Below are positions 8,948 to 17,319 of a DNA stretch of 64,000 bases, piece by piece. The notes under the pieces are model-generated. The model saw only the letters and a program-made list of their open reading frames with translations, was not told where the DNA came from and did no database searches. Within the stretch, counting starts at the first letter, position 1. Each line of letters begins with the position of its first letter. The DNA lies in assembly GCF_028553745.1 (NCBI RefSeq), contig NZ_CP067129.1:2276501-2340500 (forward strand), given 5' to 3'. This DNA comes from Paracoccus seriniphilus (lineage in GTDB: Bacteria; Pseudomonadota; Alphaproteobacteria; Rhodobacterales; Rhodobacteraceae). Made by a program: the position numbers and the translations under genes.

Positions 8948-9935
8948 GCACGTCAGGGATCACCTCGCGCCCCAGGTCGACGAGGTGCCGGTGATGAGTA
9001 AACATGATCGCCTGTCCGGTCTGCCCCATCTCGGCGGTCAGTGACAGAGCCGCGGCCGCGCGGGTGTCGTCGAAAGTTTCGAGGATGTCGTCGGTCAAAA
9101 ACGGGAGCGCCCCGTAGCGGGCGGTGAAATCGGCATGGCCGGCCACCCGCAGTGCCAGGTAGAGCCGGCCACGCGTGCCGGTGGACATGGCGTCGGCGGC
9201 GACCGGCTGGCCGTCGCGGATGCCGACGAGCCGCTCGCCCGCCCCCGTCGGCTGCGCCTCCAGCTGCGGCCATTCCCCACCGATCATGCGCGTGAAGGCG
9301 CGTTGGGCGGACTCGAGCATCGGGCCACGACGGTTCTCACGCAGACGGCGAAGCGCGCCCGAGGCCGCCATCAGCCCGATCCAGGTTTCGGCGGCACGGC
9401 GCGCGGCCTCGCGCAGCTCTTCCAGAAGGGCGGCCCGCGCCTGCCCCAGGTCCACGCCGCCGGCGGTGCCGAGCGCGGCGTTCAGCGCCTGCCGCGCCTC
9501 GCCCCGTCTGCCGATGGCCTCCTCCCGGTCCGTCTCCGTATCCTCCACGGCCTCGCGCAAAGTGTCGGTGCGGCACGGGTCAATTTCGGCCTCCTCGGCG
9601 GATAGCGCGTCGGCATCGAACCCTTCGGCGGCCCTGGCGCGCTCTGCATTCAGTTCCGCGATCTCGGTTCGTAGCCCGTCCCGGTCCAGACAGCGGCGCA
9701 GGGCGCTCAGCGGGTCGTCCCCGGGAGCGATCTTCTGGCCCCGGAAGACGGTAGCGATCTCTTCGGAGGCCCGCTGCGCCGAGCGGGCCTGGCTCTCGCG
9801 CTCCGCCTCGAACTTTTCGCGCGTCTTGCGGGTCTCCTCGATCCGGCGGGCGGTTTCGCCCATCGCGCTGTCGCGCGCCGCCTGGGTCCTGAGCGGGGAG
9901 TCGAGATGGAGGTCCGCCACGTGCAGGAACTTCAT
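8928..9935 (-). pseudogene. Internal-deletion fusion of yhaO start and yhaN end
   Basis: The first 22 residues (MKFLHVADLHLDSPL...) are the start of a YhaO/SbcD-type metallophosphoesterase, with its first metal-binding D-x-H. The sequence then passes in frame into the coiled coil and C-terminal ATPase lobe of YhaN, an SMC/SbcC-like partner. The lobe keeps the signature-like STGTRGRLYLALR, the Walker B region LPFLTDDILETFDDTRAA and the H-loop FTHHRHLV. The Walker A motif, most of the phosphoesterase and the YhaN N-terminal half are missing. Intact pairs are far longer, so several kilobases seem to have been lost by an in-frame deletion. Without Walker A the product should not hydrolyse ATP. 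It stands head to head with a decayed WYL regulator. Confidence 0.8.
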
Positions 9936-10029
9936 GACTTGATCCTTTCGTTTTGCGGCTCCGACATGCAGCGGGGCACTCTCCGCATGACTATCAGTTC
10001 CGTCTATTCGCGACGCCCCAACGATTCGT

Positions 10030-10071
10030 TGACAGGGTCATTGAAACGAAAGAGGATGTCGAAACCTGTCA
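10030..10071. promoter_or_regulatory. Inverted repeat in the divergent yhaO'/WYL' promoter region
   Basis: The 153-bp space between the two divergent remnants contains TGACAGG at 10030-10036 and its complement CCTGTCA at 10065-10071. The left arm lies within a TTGACA-like -35 sequence. An operator for the WYL regulator that once sat beside it is plausible, but no binding site for this family can be proven from one copy. Confidence 0.3.
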
Positions 10072-10088
10072 CTCGCCAGGAGCCGCAA

Positions 10089-11167
10089 ATGTCCTACAGC
10101 AAGGCCACCGACCTGCTTCGCCTCGCGGACATGGCCACACGCGCGTTTCGAAGGTGTTTCCCTGCAAGAGATCGCCGAGGAATTCGGGTGCGACCATCGC
10201 ACGGCACAGCGGGTAACACGCGCCTTCGAAGCCGCGTTTCCACAGATCGAAGTGAACGAAGATGCGGAACGCCGGCGACGCTGGCGCCTTCCCCGTTCCG
10301 ACCCGCGCTGGCTCCAGGCCCGAGGGCTGCGCGACAGCGAACTTGCCGCGCTCGACATGGCGGCCCTGCGCGCCGAGCGCGATGGCGCGTCTGACGATGC
10401 CCCAAGCGCCTCTGCGCTCTTCGGGACCGTTTGCTCGCCGCCATGCCATCCTCTCTGGCACGCCGGACCGAGGCCGACGCCGAGGCATTGCTCGAAGCGC
10501 AGGGGTTCGCCTCCCGCCCGGGGCCCCGCGTCGTGACGGACACGCACTTGCTCGGCGTGTTGACCGAGGCGCTGCGCGCGCCTTGGAGGCTCAGGGTCTC
10601 ATACCGCGGTGCACGGGACGACCGGCCGAGGGAACGGCTCGTCGAGCCCTACGGCCTTCTTCTGGGAACCCGCCGCTATTGGGAACCCGCCGCTATCTTG
10701 TGGCGCGCCCCGCGGTCGGTGATGGCATCATGCTCCGCTACCGCCTCGATCGGATCGAGACCGCCGAGATCACGGCAGAGAACTTCCGCCGCGATCTCGA
10801 CTTCGATCTCGCCGCATATGCCTCCCGCGCCTTCGGGTCCTATTACGGTGATGACGAATACGGCCCCGTTACTTGGCGTTTCTCCCCGGAGGCGACAGCA
10901 ACGGCTCGGCAGTTTGTCTTTCATCCCGACCAATCGATAACCGAAGAGCCAGACGGCTCTCTAATCGTTCGATTTGAGGCCTCCGGGCACTTAGAAATGG
11001 CTTGGCATCTTTACATGCGGGGCAACCAGGTAGAAGTCTTGGAGCCTGCGGCCTTGCGGGAAATGGTGCACGACCACCGGCGTGCGGATTTCCCAGCTTT
11101 GCCTCGACCCGACTATCCTACACCATGTTCCAACGAACAGAAATCAAATGCCCTCGGCGTAACCTAA
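10089..11167 (+). pseudogene. WYL-domain transcriptional regulator, broken by three frameshifts
   Basis: Read across frames, this is one WYL-type regulator: an N-terminal helix-turn-helix (start MSYSKATDLLRLADMAT, then in another frame SLQEIAEEFGCDHRTAQRV), a middle region ending LRDRLLAAM, and a C-terminal WYL domain (APWRLRVSYRGA, then YLVARPAVGDGIMLRYRLDR). The frame changes near 10140, near 10405 and at about 10680. The last change is explained by an exact 17-bp tandem duplication (copies at 10663-10679 and 10680-10696); removing one copy restores LLLGTRRYLVARP. Proteins of this kind bind nucleotides or nucleic acid and often control defence genes. The gene cannot make a normal product now. 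It faces away from the yhaO-yhaN remnant, which suggests both belonged to one lost locus. Confidence 0.85.
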
Positions 11168-11232
11168 GACGATGCCAGCCAATCGGCTGGCCAGCGCATC
11201 TGCAGCTTGCGTGACAACGTGCTACGAAACTG

Positions 11233-11379
11233 CTACGAGCGATCCAGAGCCACGGCAAGCAGCCGATTTTGAATGATTTTTTCAGGGTAGGTCCAGTCCA
11301 TCATCGGGGCAACCGAAAGGCGGGCAGCACTGCGGATTTCGGCAAACCCCGGTTCCATGTGGTTCTTCGGCTCCGTCAT
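11233..11379 (-). pseudogene. dusA: 5' fragment of dusA (tRNA-dihydrouridine synthase A)
   Basis: The minus strand encodes a 48-residue peptide starting MTEPKNHMEPGF and reaching RLSVAPMMDWT, which is the conserved N terminus of DusA, an FMN enzyme that reduces uridine in the tRNA D-loop. Immediately after MMDWT the sequence stops matching DusA (the usual continuation is DRHCR) and runs into an unrelated tail that ends at TAG. The break is therefore at about position 11289. Integrases that target the 5' part of dusA are known from prophages and genomic islands. This fragment marks the right end of such an element, and the rest of dusA should lie beyond the left end, outside the window. Confidence 0.85.
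11290..11312. other. Putative dusA attachment core at the island edge
   Basis: These bases encode the conserved VAPMMDWT part of dusA on the minus strand and end exactly where DusA similarity ends. This is the region where dusA-type integrases are reported to recombine. The exact core length cannot be fixed without the opposite junction, which is not in the window. The sequence to the left (11168-11289) holds a CCAGCC/GGCTGG hairpin at 11175-11190 and no integrase gene. Confidence 0.45.
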
Positions 11380-11670
11380 CTCGCGCGCTTTCTCCGGTTT
11401 CCACCTGATTTTTTGCCGCCTTCGGCATAAACGCTACAGCATGTAGCACAGACGCCGCCCTCTACCACCTTGCGGTGACCAATTTCCACTGCCCTGTTCG
11501 ACCGGCCCGCGGTTTCACGCCCAAGGCAGCGGCTTCTCATCCCCCCCCGCATCGGGTCGCAAAATCTTCTGCCGCCCGCAATCCGCTTGCAGTGCAGCGT
11601 CGTGACGACTAGAAGTGCCCAAATTTTCAGGCCGCCGTGCTCGGTGGCCCTTCTTGCTATGAGGACGATG
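11380..11670. promoter_or_regulatory. Gene-free region between dusA fragment and tig
   Basis: About 290 bp that must hold the old dusA promoter (minus) and the tig promoter (plus). I see no tRNA, no clear hexamer pair and no open frame with a ribosome site. A run of nine C near 11541 follows CTTCTCAT. Nothing more can be supported. Confidence 0.4.
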
Positions 11671-13005
11671 ATGCAGGTCAAGGAAACCCAGAACGAAGGT
11701 CTGAAGCGGGGCTATCAACTTACCCTGCCAGCCGCCGACCTGGCCGCGACGGTCGACGCCAAGCTGAAAGAGGCGCAGCCCGAAATCGAAATGAAGGGCT
11801 TCCGCAAGGGCAAAGTCCCGATGGCGATGCTGAAAAAGCAATTCGGCCCGCGCGTCATGGGCGATGCCATGCAAGAGGCCATTGATGGCGCTCTGCGCAA
11901 GCATCTGGAAGAATCGGGCGACCGCCCGGCCGCCCAGCCCAAAGTCGAAATGGAAGATGGCGAGAACTGGAAAGAAGGCGACGATGTCGTCGTCAATGTT
12001 TCCTACGAAGCTCTGCCGGAAATCCCCGAAGTCGATCTGAGCAAGCTGTCGCTTGAGCGTCTGACCGTTCCCGCCGAAGAAGCTGCGGTGACCGAAGCGC
12101 TGGAAAACCTTGCGAAATCGGCTCAGAACTTCGAGGACCGCCGCAAGGGCAGCAAAGCCAAGGATGGCGATCAGGTCGTGATCGACTTCAAGGGCTTTGT
12201 CGATGGCGAAGCTTTCGAAGGTGGCGAAGCCGAGGACTATCCGCTGGTGCTGGGCTCCAACAGCTTCATTCCGGGCTTTGAAGCGCAGCTTGTCGGCGCC
12301 AAGTTCGACGAAGAGATCAAGGTCGAAGTCAAATTCCCCGAGGAATATGGCGCCGAACATCTGGCCGGCAAGGACGCCGTGTTCGAATGCAAGATCAAGG
12401 CGGTCAAGGCCCCCAAGCCTGCCGAGATCGATGACGAACTGGCCAAGAAATTCGGTGCGGAAGATCTGGACGGTCTGAAAAAACAGATCACCGAGCGTCT
12501 GGAAGCCGAATATGCCGGTGCAGCACGTGCGATCATGAAGCGCGGCCTGCTGGATCAGCTGGACGAGCAGGTCAAGTTCGAACTGCCCGAATCGCTGGTC
12601 GAAGCCGAAGCGCAGCAGATCGCGCATCAGCTGTGGCATGAAGAGCATCCCGAGGTCGAAGGCCACAATCACGACGCCATCGAGCCGAGTGATGAGCACA
12701 AGAAACTGGCCGAGCGCCGGGTCCGTCTGGGCCTGCTGCTGGCCGAAATCGGTCAGAAAGCCGAAGTCACCGTGACCGATCAGGAAATGACACAGGCCGT
12801 CATGCAGGCCGCACGTCAGTATCCGGGTCAGGAACGCGCATTCTTCGAATTCATCCAGCAGAACCAGGCTGCACAGCAACAGCTGCGCGCACCTCTCTTT
12901 GAGGACAAGGTCGTTGACCATATCGCTGAACAGGCGACCGTCGAAGAAAAGAAGGTGACCAAGGAAGAGCTGGAAAAAGCAATCGAAGCTCTGGACGAGA
13001 TCTGA
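11671..13005 (+). CDS. tig: Trigger factor, ribosome-bound chaperone and prolyl isomerase
   Basis: Trigger factor binds the ribosome exit tunnel and shields new chains. The 444-residue product has the ribosome-docking signature GFRKGKVP at residues 43-50, an FKBP-type isomerase domain around residues 165-245 ([15 protein letters not shown]), and a long helical C-terminal chaperone arm. The start at 11671 is chosen over upstream in-frame Met codons because GAGGA lies 6 to 10 bases before it and because trigger factors begin MQVKET in related bacteria. It is monocistronic, followed by a strong terminator, and is the first intact core gene after the island boundary. Confidence 0.97.
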   Translation: MQVKETQNEGLKRGYQLTLPAADLAATVDAKLKEAQPEIEMKGFRKGKVPMAMLKKQFGPRVMGDAMQEAIDGALRKHLEESGDRPAAQPKVEMEDGENWKEGDDVVVNVSYEALPEIPEVDLSKLSLERLTVPAEEAAVTEALENLAKSAQNFEDRRKGSKAKDGDQVVIDFKGFVDGEAFEGGEAEDYPLVLGSNSFIPGFEAQLVGAKFDEEIKVEVKFPEEYGAEHLAGKDAVFECKIKAVKAPKPAEIDDELAKKFGAEDLDGLKKQITERLEAEYAGAARAIMKRGLLDQLDEQVKFELPESLVEAEAQQIAHQLWHEEHPEVEGHNHDAIEPSDEHKKLAERRVRLGLLLAEIGQKAEVTVTDQEMTQAVMQAARQYPGQERAFFEFIQQNQAAQQQLRAPLFEDKVVDHIAEQATVEEKKVTKEELEKAIEALDEI

Positions 13006-13029
13006 TCTGCGTCACATTGTGATCGGGAA

Positions 13030-13056
13030 AGCCGTGGCATCTGCCGCGGCTTTTTC
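13030..13056 (+). terminator. Rho-independent terminator after tig
   Basis: A GCCGTGGC/GCCGCGGC stem with one G-T pair and a four-base loop is followed by TTTTTC. It lies 25 bp after the tig stop codon. Confidence 0.9.
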
Positions 13057-13131
13057 TTTATGGGGTGACGCGATGCCCTTCGGGCTGGGCTGCTCTTGCA
13101 TGCATGGCCCACCGAGCATATTTGCAAAAGC

Positions 13132-13554
13132 ATGACCGCCCCATTGAACCTGATAAAACTCTGCGTCGGCGCCGAAGGCCCCGAGGATCTGGAACGCTGG
13201 CAAGATATGCGGTTCGGGGACGGCCCGGCCGTTCATGTCACCCGGATGTGGCCCAAGCGCGAGGCAGAGCTGCTGGATGGCGGTTCGATCTATTGGGTAT
13301 TCAAGGGTGTTCTTCTGGCACGGCAGAAGATCCTGCGGCTGGATGAAAGCTTTGGCGAGGATGGCATTCGCCGCTGTGCGCTGGTTCTGGACCGCGAGTT
13401 GCACCGTGTCTCGGCCGTGCCGCGCCGCCCCTTTCAGGGCTGGCGCTATCTGGCCGGAGAGGACGCACCGCCCGATCTGCCCAAGGGCCGCGAATCCGAA
13501 GACCCCCTGCCGGCCGAGATTGCCGCCGCACTGGCGCAGATGGGGCTTGTCTGA
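13132..13554 (+). CDS. DUF1489 family protein
   Basis: This 140-residue protein matches the DUF1489 family of alphaproteobacteria: it opens with LIKLCVGAEGPEDL, contains VTRMWPKREAEL and a central YWVFKGVLLARQKIL, and ends in a Pro-rich tail. The family is small, cytoplasmic and of unknown function. The ATG at 13132 is chosen because the family begins close to this residue and the longer frame upstream overlaps only the space after the tig terminator. It converges with the alcohol dehydrogenase gene, with 9 bp between them. Confidence 0.85.
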   Translation: MTAPLNLIKLCVGAEGPEDLERWQDMRFGDGPAVHVTRMWPKREAELLDGGSIYWVFKGVLLARQKILRLDESFGEDGIRRCALVLDRELHRVSAVPRRPFQGWRYLAGEDAPPDLPKGRESEDPLPAEIAAALAQMGLV

Positions 13555-13563
13555 ACGGAACCG

Positions 13564-14718
13564 CTAGCCGGCGGCACGCATGATGTCGCGCAGATCATCC
13601 GCCGACAACATGGCCGGATTGGCCTTCATGGAGGATGAGCTGGCGGCGGCCCGTGCTGCGCCCTCGATCGCCTCTTCATCGACGCCCAATGCGCCAAGCG
13701 ACAACAGCCCCGAATCCTGCGAGAACTGGATCAGCCTTGTGACTGCGGCTTCCATGTCCCCCCCCTGCCCGCCGAATCCAGCATTGATCCAGCCGGCGAC
13801 CTGATCCAGCCGCGCGATCAGGGCCGGATCGCCTGCGGCACGCCGATTGGCGCGCAGCACATGAGGCAGCAGCACGCCGCAGATCGCGCCATGCGGCGCT
13901 TTGGTCAGCCCGCCCAGGGGACCGGCCAGCCCATGCACCGCCCCCAGACCGGAATTGGCCAGCGCCAGCCCGCCACACAGGCTGACCCATGCCATCTCGT
14001 CCCGTGCGGCAGCATCTTCGCCCTGCATCAACCGCTGGATCGCAGCCAGGCCACGTGGAATCGCGTCACGGCACAATGCGTCGGTCATAGGATTGGCGCG
14101 GGTGCAGACATAGGGTTCGATCACCTGGGTGATCGCATCCAGTCCCGAGGCCAGCGTCACGTCGCGCGGGCAGCCATCGGTCAAGGCAGGATCCACAATC
14201 GCCAGACGCGGCAACATGCTCGGGTCGCGCAAGCTGACCTTGCGCCTGTGCCGGGGAACACCAATGACGGCGTTGCGCGTGACCTCGGCCCCGGTTCCGG
14301 CGGTCGAAGGCATGGCAACAAAGGGAAGCGGCGGGCAATCCAGCGGCAGGCCCAGCCCGACGACCTCAAGATGATCCATCAGAGGCCGGGTCGCAGGCAC
14401 CAGCGCGGCAATCGCCTTGCCTGCATCAATGGCCGCACCACCTCCCAGGGCAACGACAGCCTGAACCCCGGCCTGACGGGCCTGCCGGACGCCTTGTTCG
14501 ATCAAGGACATTTCAGGCTCGCCGGGCACCGGAAATTCGACGATCTCGCAGCCAAGTGCGACCAGCTCTTGCACCAGATTGCGGCTGCGGCCTTCACCCC
14601 GACCGCGCACCAGCAGCAGCTTCTGCCCCAGGGCATGAATCCGCGCAGCAGCGCCATCGGCCTGACCGCGCCCGAACAGGATTTCCGTGGCGGTGGCAAA
14701 AGAAAATGCGGTGGTCAT
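13564..14718 (-). CDS. Iron-containing (group III) alcohol dehydrogenase
   Basis: The 384-residue protein is an NAD(P)-dependent alcohol dehydrogenase or related oxidoreductase. The coenzyme-binding GGGAAIDAGKA lies near residue 95 and the phosphate loop PSTAGTGAEVT near 140. The metal ligands expected for the family are visible: Asp in SGLDAITQVIE, and His residues in GAVHGLAGPLGG and KAPHGAICGVLLPHV. The second ATG (14718) is preferred to the one at 14727 because AGGA stands 8 bases before it. The substrate cannot be deduced. It is a single gene, ending 9 bp from the convergent DUF1489 gene. Confidence 0.9.
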   Translation of the reverse strand: MTTAFSFATATEILFGRGQADGAAARIHALGQKLLLVRGRGEGRSRNLVQELVALGCEIVEFPVPGEPEMSLIEQGVRQARQAGVQAVVALGGGAAIDAGKAIAALVPATRPLMDHLEVVGLGLPLDCPPLPFVAMPSTAGTGAEVTRNAVIGVPRHRRKVSLRDPSMLPRLAIVDPALTDGCPRDVTLASGLDAITQVIEPYVCTRANPMTDALCRDAIPRGLAAIQRLMQGEDAAARDEMAWVSLCGGLALANSGLGAVHGLAGPLGGLTKAPHGAICGVLLPHVLRANRRAAGDPALIARLDQVAGWINAGFGGQGGDMEAAVTRLIQFSQDSGLLSLGALGVDEEAIEGAARAAASSSSMKANPAMLSADDLRDIMRAAG

Positions 14719-14815
14719 GGGCGTCATCCTGTTCAGTTGGCTGCACCTGCCCTATCGCAATTGCGACCGCCGCGGTCAAACGGCCACGCCATGACGGCGC
14801 GACCGTTTGGTGTCA

Positions 14816-15295
14816 TCATGCAACGGCGGCGCGATCCTCGGCTGCCAGCGCGGCATCAAGTTCCAGCACCTGACGCACGGCTTCGGCAGCTTCGGCACCT
14901 TTCTTGATGAAATGCTCGCGATAAAAGCCCGTCAGCGCGTCAACCTCTTGATAGTTGTGGGGCGTCAGAGAGACCGAGAAACAGGGCACTTCGGTTTCCA
15001 GCCCGACATTCATCAGGCCCGTCACGACCGCGCCCGCGACGAAATCATGCCGGTAGATCCCGCCATCCACCACGAAGGCAGCCGCGACGATGGCGTCATA
15101 TTTTCCGGTCTTGGCCAGTTTCTTGGCCAGCAGCGGCATTTCAAAGGCGCCGGGCACATCAAAGGCATCGATCACGGCATTGGGCAGCAGCGACTTTGCC
15201 TCGGCGGTAAAACCGTCATGGGCGCGGTCGACGATATCCGCGTGCCAGCGTGCCTTGATGAAAGCGATACGGGGAGTGGTGGTATTGGTCTTCAT
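14816..15295 (-). CDS. ribH: 6,7-dimethyl-8-ribityllumazine synthase
   Basis: RibH condenses 5-amino-6-ribitylamino-uracil with 3,4-dihydroxybutanone phosphate in riboflavin synthesis. The 159-residue protein has the expected IAFIKARWHADIVD start, the substrate loop DVPGAFEMP, and FVVDGGIYRHDFV with the catalytic-region His. It looks like the RibH2 type, which in some alphaproteobacteria is a second, stand-alone lumazine synthase. The start at 15295 has GGAAGG seven bases upstream, and that ribosome site lies within a small palindrome (GGAAGGTTCC). An FMN riboswitch lies upstream. No other rib gene is adjacent. Confidence 0.93.
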   Translation of the reverse strand: MKTNTTTPRIAFIKARWHADIVDRAHDGFTAEAKSLLPNAVIDAFDVPGAFEMPLLAKKLAKTGKYDAIVAAAFVVDGGIYRHDFVAGAVVTGLMNVGLETEVPCFSVSLTPHNYQEVDALTGFYREHFIKKGAEAAEAVRQVLELDAALAAEDRAAVA

Positions 15296-15368
15296 TTCGG
15301 AACCTTCCGTTACTTGCGTCAGGTCCCAGAGCACGAGCCATAACCGGCCTTGGGCAGGCACGATCACG

Positions 15369-15491
15369 GTTCTCTTCCATCCGGACTATACCGTCGGCCC
15401 CGGAATTTCACCGGATCTGCTGACCCTTCCCGAATGGAAGGCGCTCGCGGGCTATCACCGCCGGTGGGGAATCACACCCCGCCCTGAGAAC
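15369..15491 (-). promoter_or_regulatory. FMN riboswitch (RFN element)
   Basis: Read on the minus strand, the conserved RFN blocks occur in order: TTCTCAGGGCGGGG, CCCCACCGGCGGT, AGCCCGCGAGCG, GGTCAGCAGATCCGGT, TTCCGGGGCCGACGGT and ATAGTCCGGATGGAAGAGAA. It lies 74 bp before the ribH start. No clear terminator follows, so control of translation at the ribosome site is more likely than attenuation. Confidence 0.95.
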
Positions 15492-15565
15492 ATCATTTCG
15501 ATAGCACGGGATTCGATTCTGTCCAAGATACCGAAACGAACTGTTTTATCCCATTCGCGACATGG

Positions 15566-16390
15566 TCAGCGAATCACCTGCGGACGATATTTCAGCCGCT
15601 GGCGCGCGCCGGGCAGATGCCGGTTCAGGCGTCGGTTCACCAGGCCAAACAGGGAAATCAGCAGCAGCGTGAACAGGATGAAATAACCCGCGACGATCGG
15701 ATAGGCGACAAATGGATTGAAGGTCTTGTCAGCGAAATAGCTGGCGTAATACAGGCTGTCGCCGCGCTGCTGAAATGCCGGAAAGCCCGAGAAATAGACC
15801 AGCGCCGTGGCATGAAACAGGAAGATCGCCTCATTGGTATAGGATGGCCATGCCAGCCGCATCATCGTTGGCCAGATGACCTTGCGAAATTTCTTCCAGC
15901 CGGTCAGCCCATAGGCATCTGCGGCCTCGATATCGCCCTTGGGCACCGACATCAGGGCACCATGGAAGATCTGCGCCGAATAGGCAGAGGTGTTCAGCAC
16001 CAGCACGATCAGCGCCCCCGCCCAGGCCTTGGTCAGCCAACTGGTGGCGACGGTGAAGCCGAAGATCTCGATCCCGGCACGGGGCAGCATGACCAGCGCC
16101 TCATAGGCCAGAAAGAACTGGATGAACAACGGGCTGCCACGGAACAGGAAGATGAAGGCATCGGCGGGCTTGCGTAACCAGGGGTTGCGACTGGCCTTGG
16201 CAATGGCCAGCGCATTGGCAAGGAAAAAGCCGATGAACAGCGCAAGAATGGCGAAATAGAGGTTCCAGATCAGCCCCGAGCCGATCAGCGTGAATTGCTG
16301 ACACAGTGTGAAATCACTGCGCGGCAACAAGCGTTCGCCTATCCCGATGGACCGCAGCGCATAATCGGCGATCGTCTGCGTGCAGCTCAT
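15566..16390 (-). CDS. Polar amino acid ABC transporter permease (HisM type)
   Basis: This 274-residue inner-membrane protein is the second permease of a polar amino acid importer. It has about five membrane segments. The cytoplasmic coupling helix that contacts the ATPase is visible as DIEAADAYGLTGWKKFRKVIWP. The start at 16390 overlaps the stop of the other permease gene (ATGA); upstream in-frame Met codons would lie inside that gene. It is the last gene of a four-gene operon (ATPase, binding protein, permease, permease). The charged-substrate subfamily (arginine, ornithine, lysine or histidine) is likely from similarity, but the exact ligand is not evident. Confidence 0.92.
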   Translation of the reverse strand: MSCTQTIADYALRSIGIGERLLPRSDFTLCQQFTLIGSGLIWNLYFAILALFIGFFLANALAIAKASRNPWLRKPADAFIFLFRGSPLFIQFFLAYEALVMLPRAGIEIFGFTVATSWLTKAWAGALIVLVLNTSAYSAQIFHGALMSVPKGDIEAADAYGLTGWKKFRKVIWPTMMRLAWPSYTNEAIFLFHATALVYFSGFPAFQQRGDSLYYASYFADKTFNPFVAYPIVAGYFILFTLLLISLFGLVNRRLNRHLPGARQRLKYRPQVIR

Positions 16391-17265
16391 GCGGCCCCCT
16401 TGCGCAGCGCTTCGCCGCCCATCGTTGCCTGCCCCGAAGACAGCCGGCGTGTCAGTCTGGCGATCAGCCGTTCGGATATCCAGGTCATCAGCAGGTAGAA
16501 CACCAGAATGCCAAGGAAGTAATACAGCCGCCAATCGGGGTGCGGATAGGCAAAGGCACTGGTCTTGGCCCCGCCCAGTTCACGCGCCCAATAGACGATG
16601 TCCTCGACCCCCAGCAGGAACAGCAGCGGTGTGGCTTTCAGCAGGATCATCCACAGATTGGACAGACCGGGAATGGCATAGCTCCACATCTGCGGAATCA
16701 GCACCCGGCGGGTCACCTGACGCGGGCTCATGCCATAGGCCTCGGCCGTTTCCAGCTGGGCGCGCGGCACAGCCTGCATCGCCCCGTAGAGAACATTCGA
16801 GGCGAAGGCGCCGAATACCACCGAAAAAGCCAGCACCGCCAGAAACAGCCCATAGGCTTCATGCACCCAGGGCGCGGCCGAGGACAGCGGCAGCTTGGCC
16901 GCTGCGCAAACCACAAAGTCATTGCCCTGCCGGACCGGTTCATCGGTATCGCACAGCACCTGATGGCGCATCCATTCAAAGCCCTGATCCAGCGCGATCG
17001 GCACGAACAGGAAAAAGATGATATCGGGCACGCCGCGCACCATCGAGGTATACAGCTTGCCCCCCCAGCGCAGCAGCCGCAGCCGCGAGCGCGAGGCCAT
17101 CGCCCCGCAGAACCCGAAGAACAGCGCGACCGGCGCCGTCACGGCCAACAACAGCAGAACCGTGCCGAAGCTGGCGTAAAACAACATGTTCTTGCCCGAT
17201 GTGAGATAACACATCAGCCAGGCAAAGCCCTCCAACTGGGCGGGGTCGGCGCATTGTGCAAACAT
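16387..17265 (-). CDS. Polar amino acid ABC transporter permease (HisQ type)
   Basis: The first permease of the importer, 292 residues. It carries the EAA coupling motif LETAEAYGMSPRQVTRRVLIPQ and several membrane segments. Between membrane segments 2 and 3 there is an insertion of about 40 residues (residues 105-140) with two Cys, longer than in the shortest HisQ proteins. It is separated from the binding-protein gene by 54 bp that contain a strong hairpin, and its stop overlaps the start of the second permease. Confidence 0.92.
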   Translation of the reverse strand: MFAQCADPAQLEGFAWLMCYLTSGKNMLFYASFGTVLLLLAVTAPVALFFGFCGAMASRSRLRLLRWGGKLYTSMVRGVPDIIFFLFVPIALDQGFEWMRHQVLCDTDEPVRQGNDFVVCAAAKLPLSSAAPWVHEAYGLFLAVLAFSVVFGAFASNVLYGAMQAVPRAQLETAEAYGMSPRQVTRRVLIPQMWSYAIPGLSNLWMILLKATPLLFLLGVEDIVYWARELGGAKTSAFAYPHPDWRLYYFLGILVFYLLMTWISERLIARLTRRLSSGQATMGGEALRKGAA

Positions 17266-17280
17266 CGGGACACCTGCTTG

Positions 17281-17308
17281 CCGCCGCCGAAAGCGGATCC
17301 GGCGGCGG
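17281..17308 (-). terminator. Intercistronic hairpin between binding protein and permease
   Basis: A perfect 9-bp stem (CCGCCGCCG/CGGCGGCGG) with a ten-base loop stands between the two genes and has no U-run. Such hairpins usually protect the upstream mRNA for the abundant binding protein and reduce read-through into the permeases. That role is inferred. Confidence 0.6.
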
Positions 17309-17319
17309 CATGTTTCAGA

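Noticed and set aside
11380..11670. Possible tRNA before tig as the island target
   Set aside because: No T-arm GTTCGAATC or acceptor pairing; the dusA fragment is the better target.
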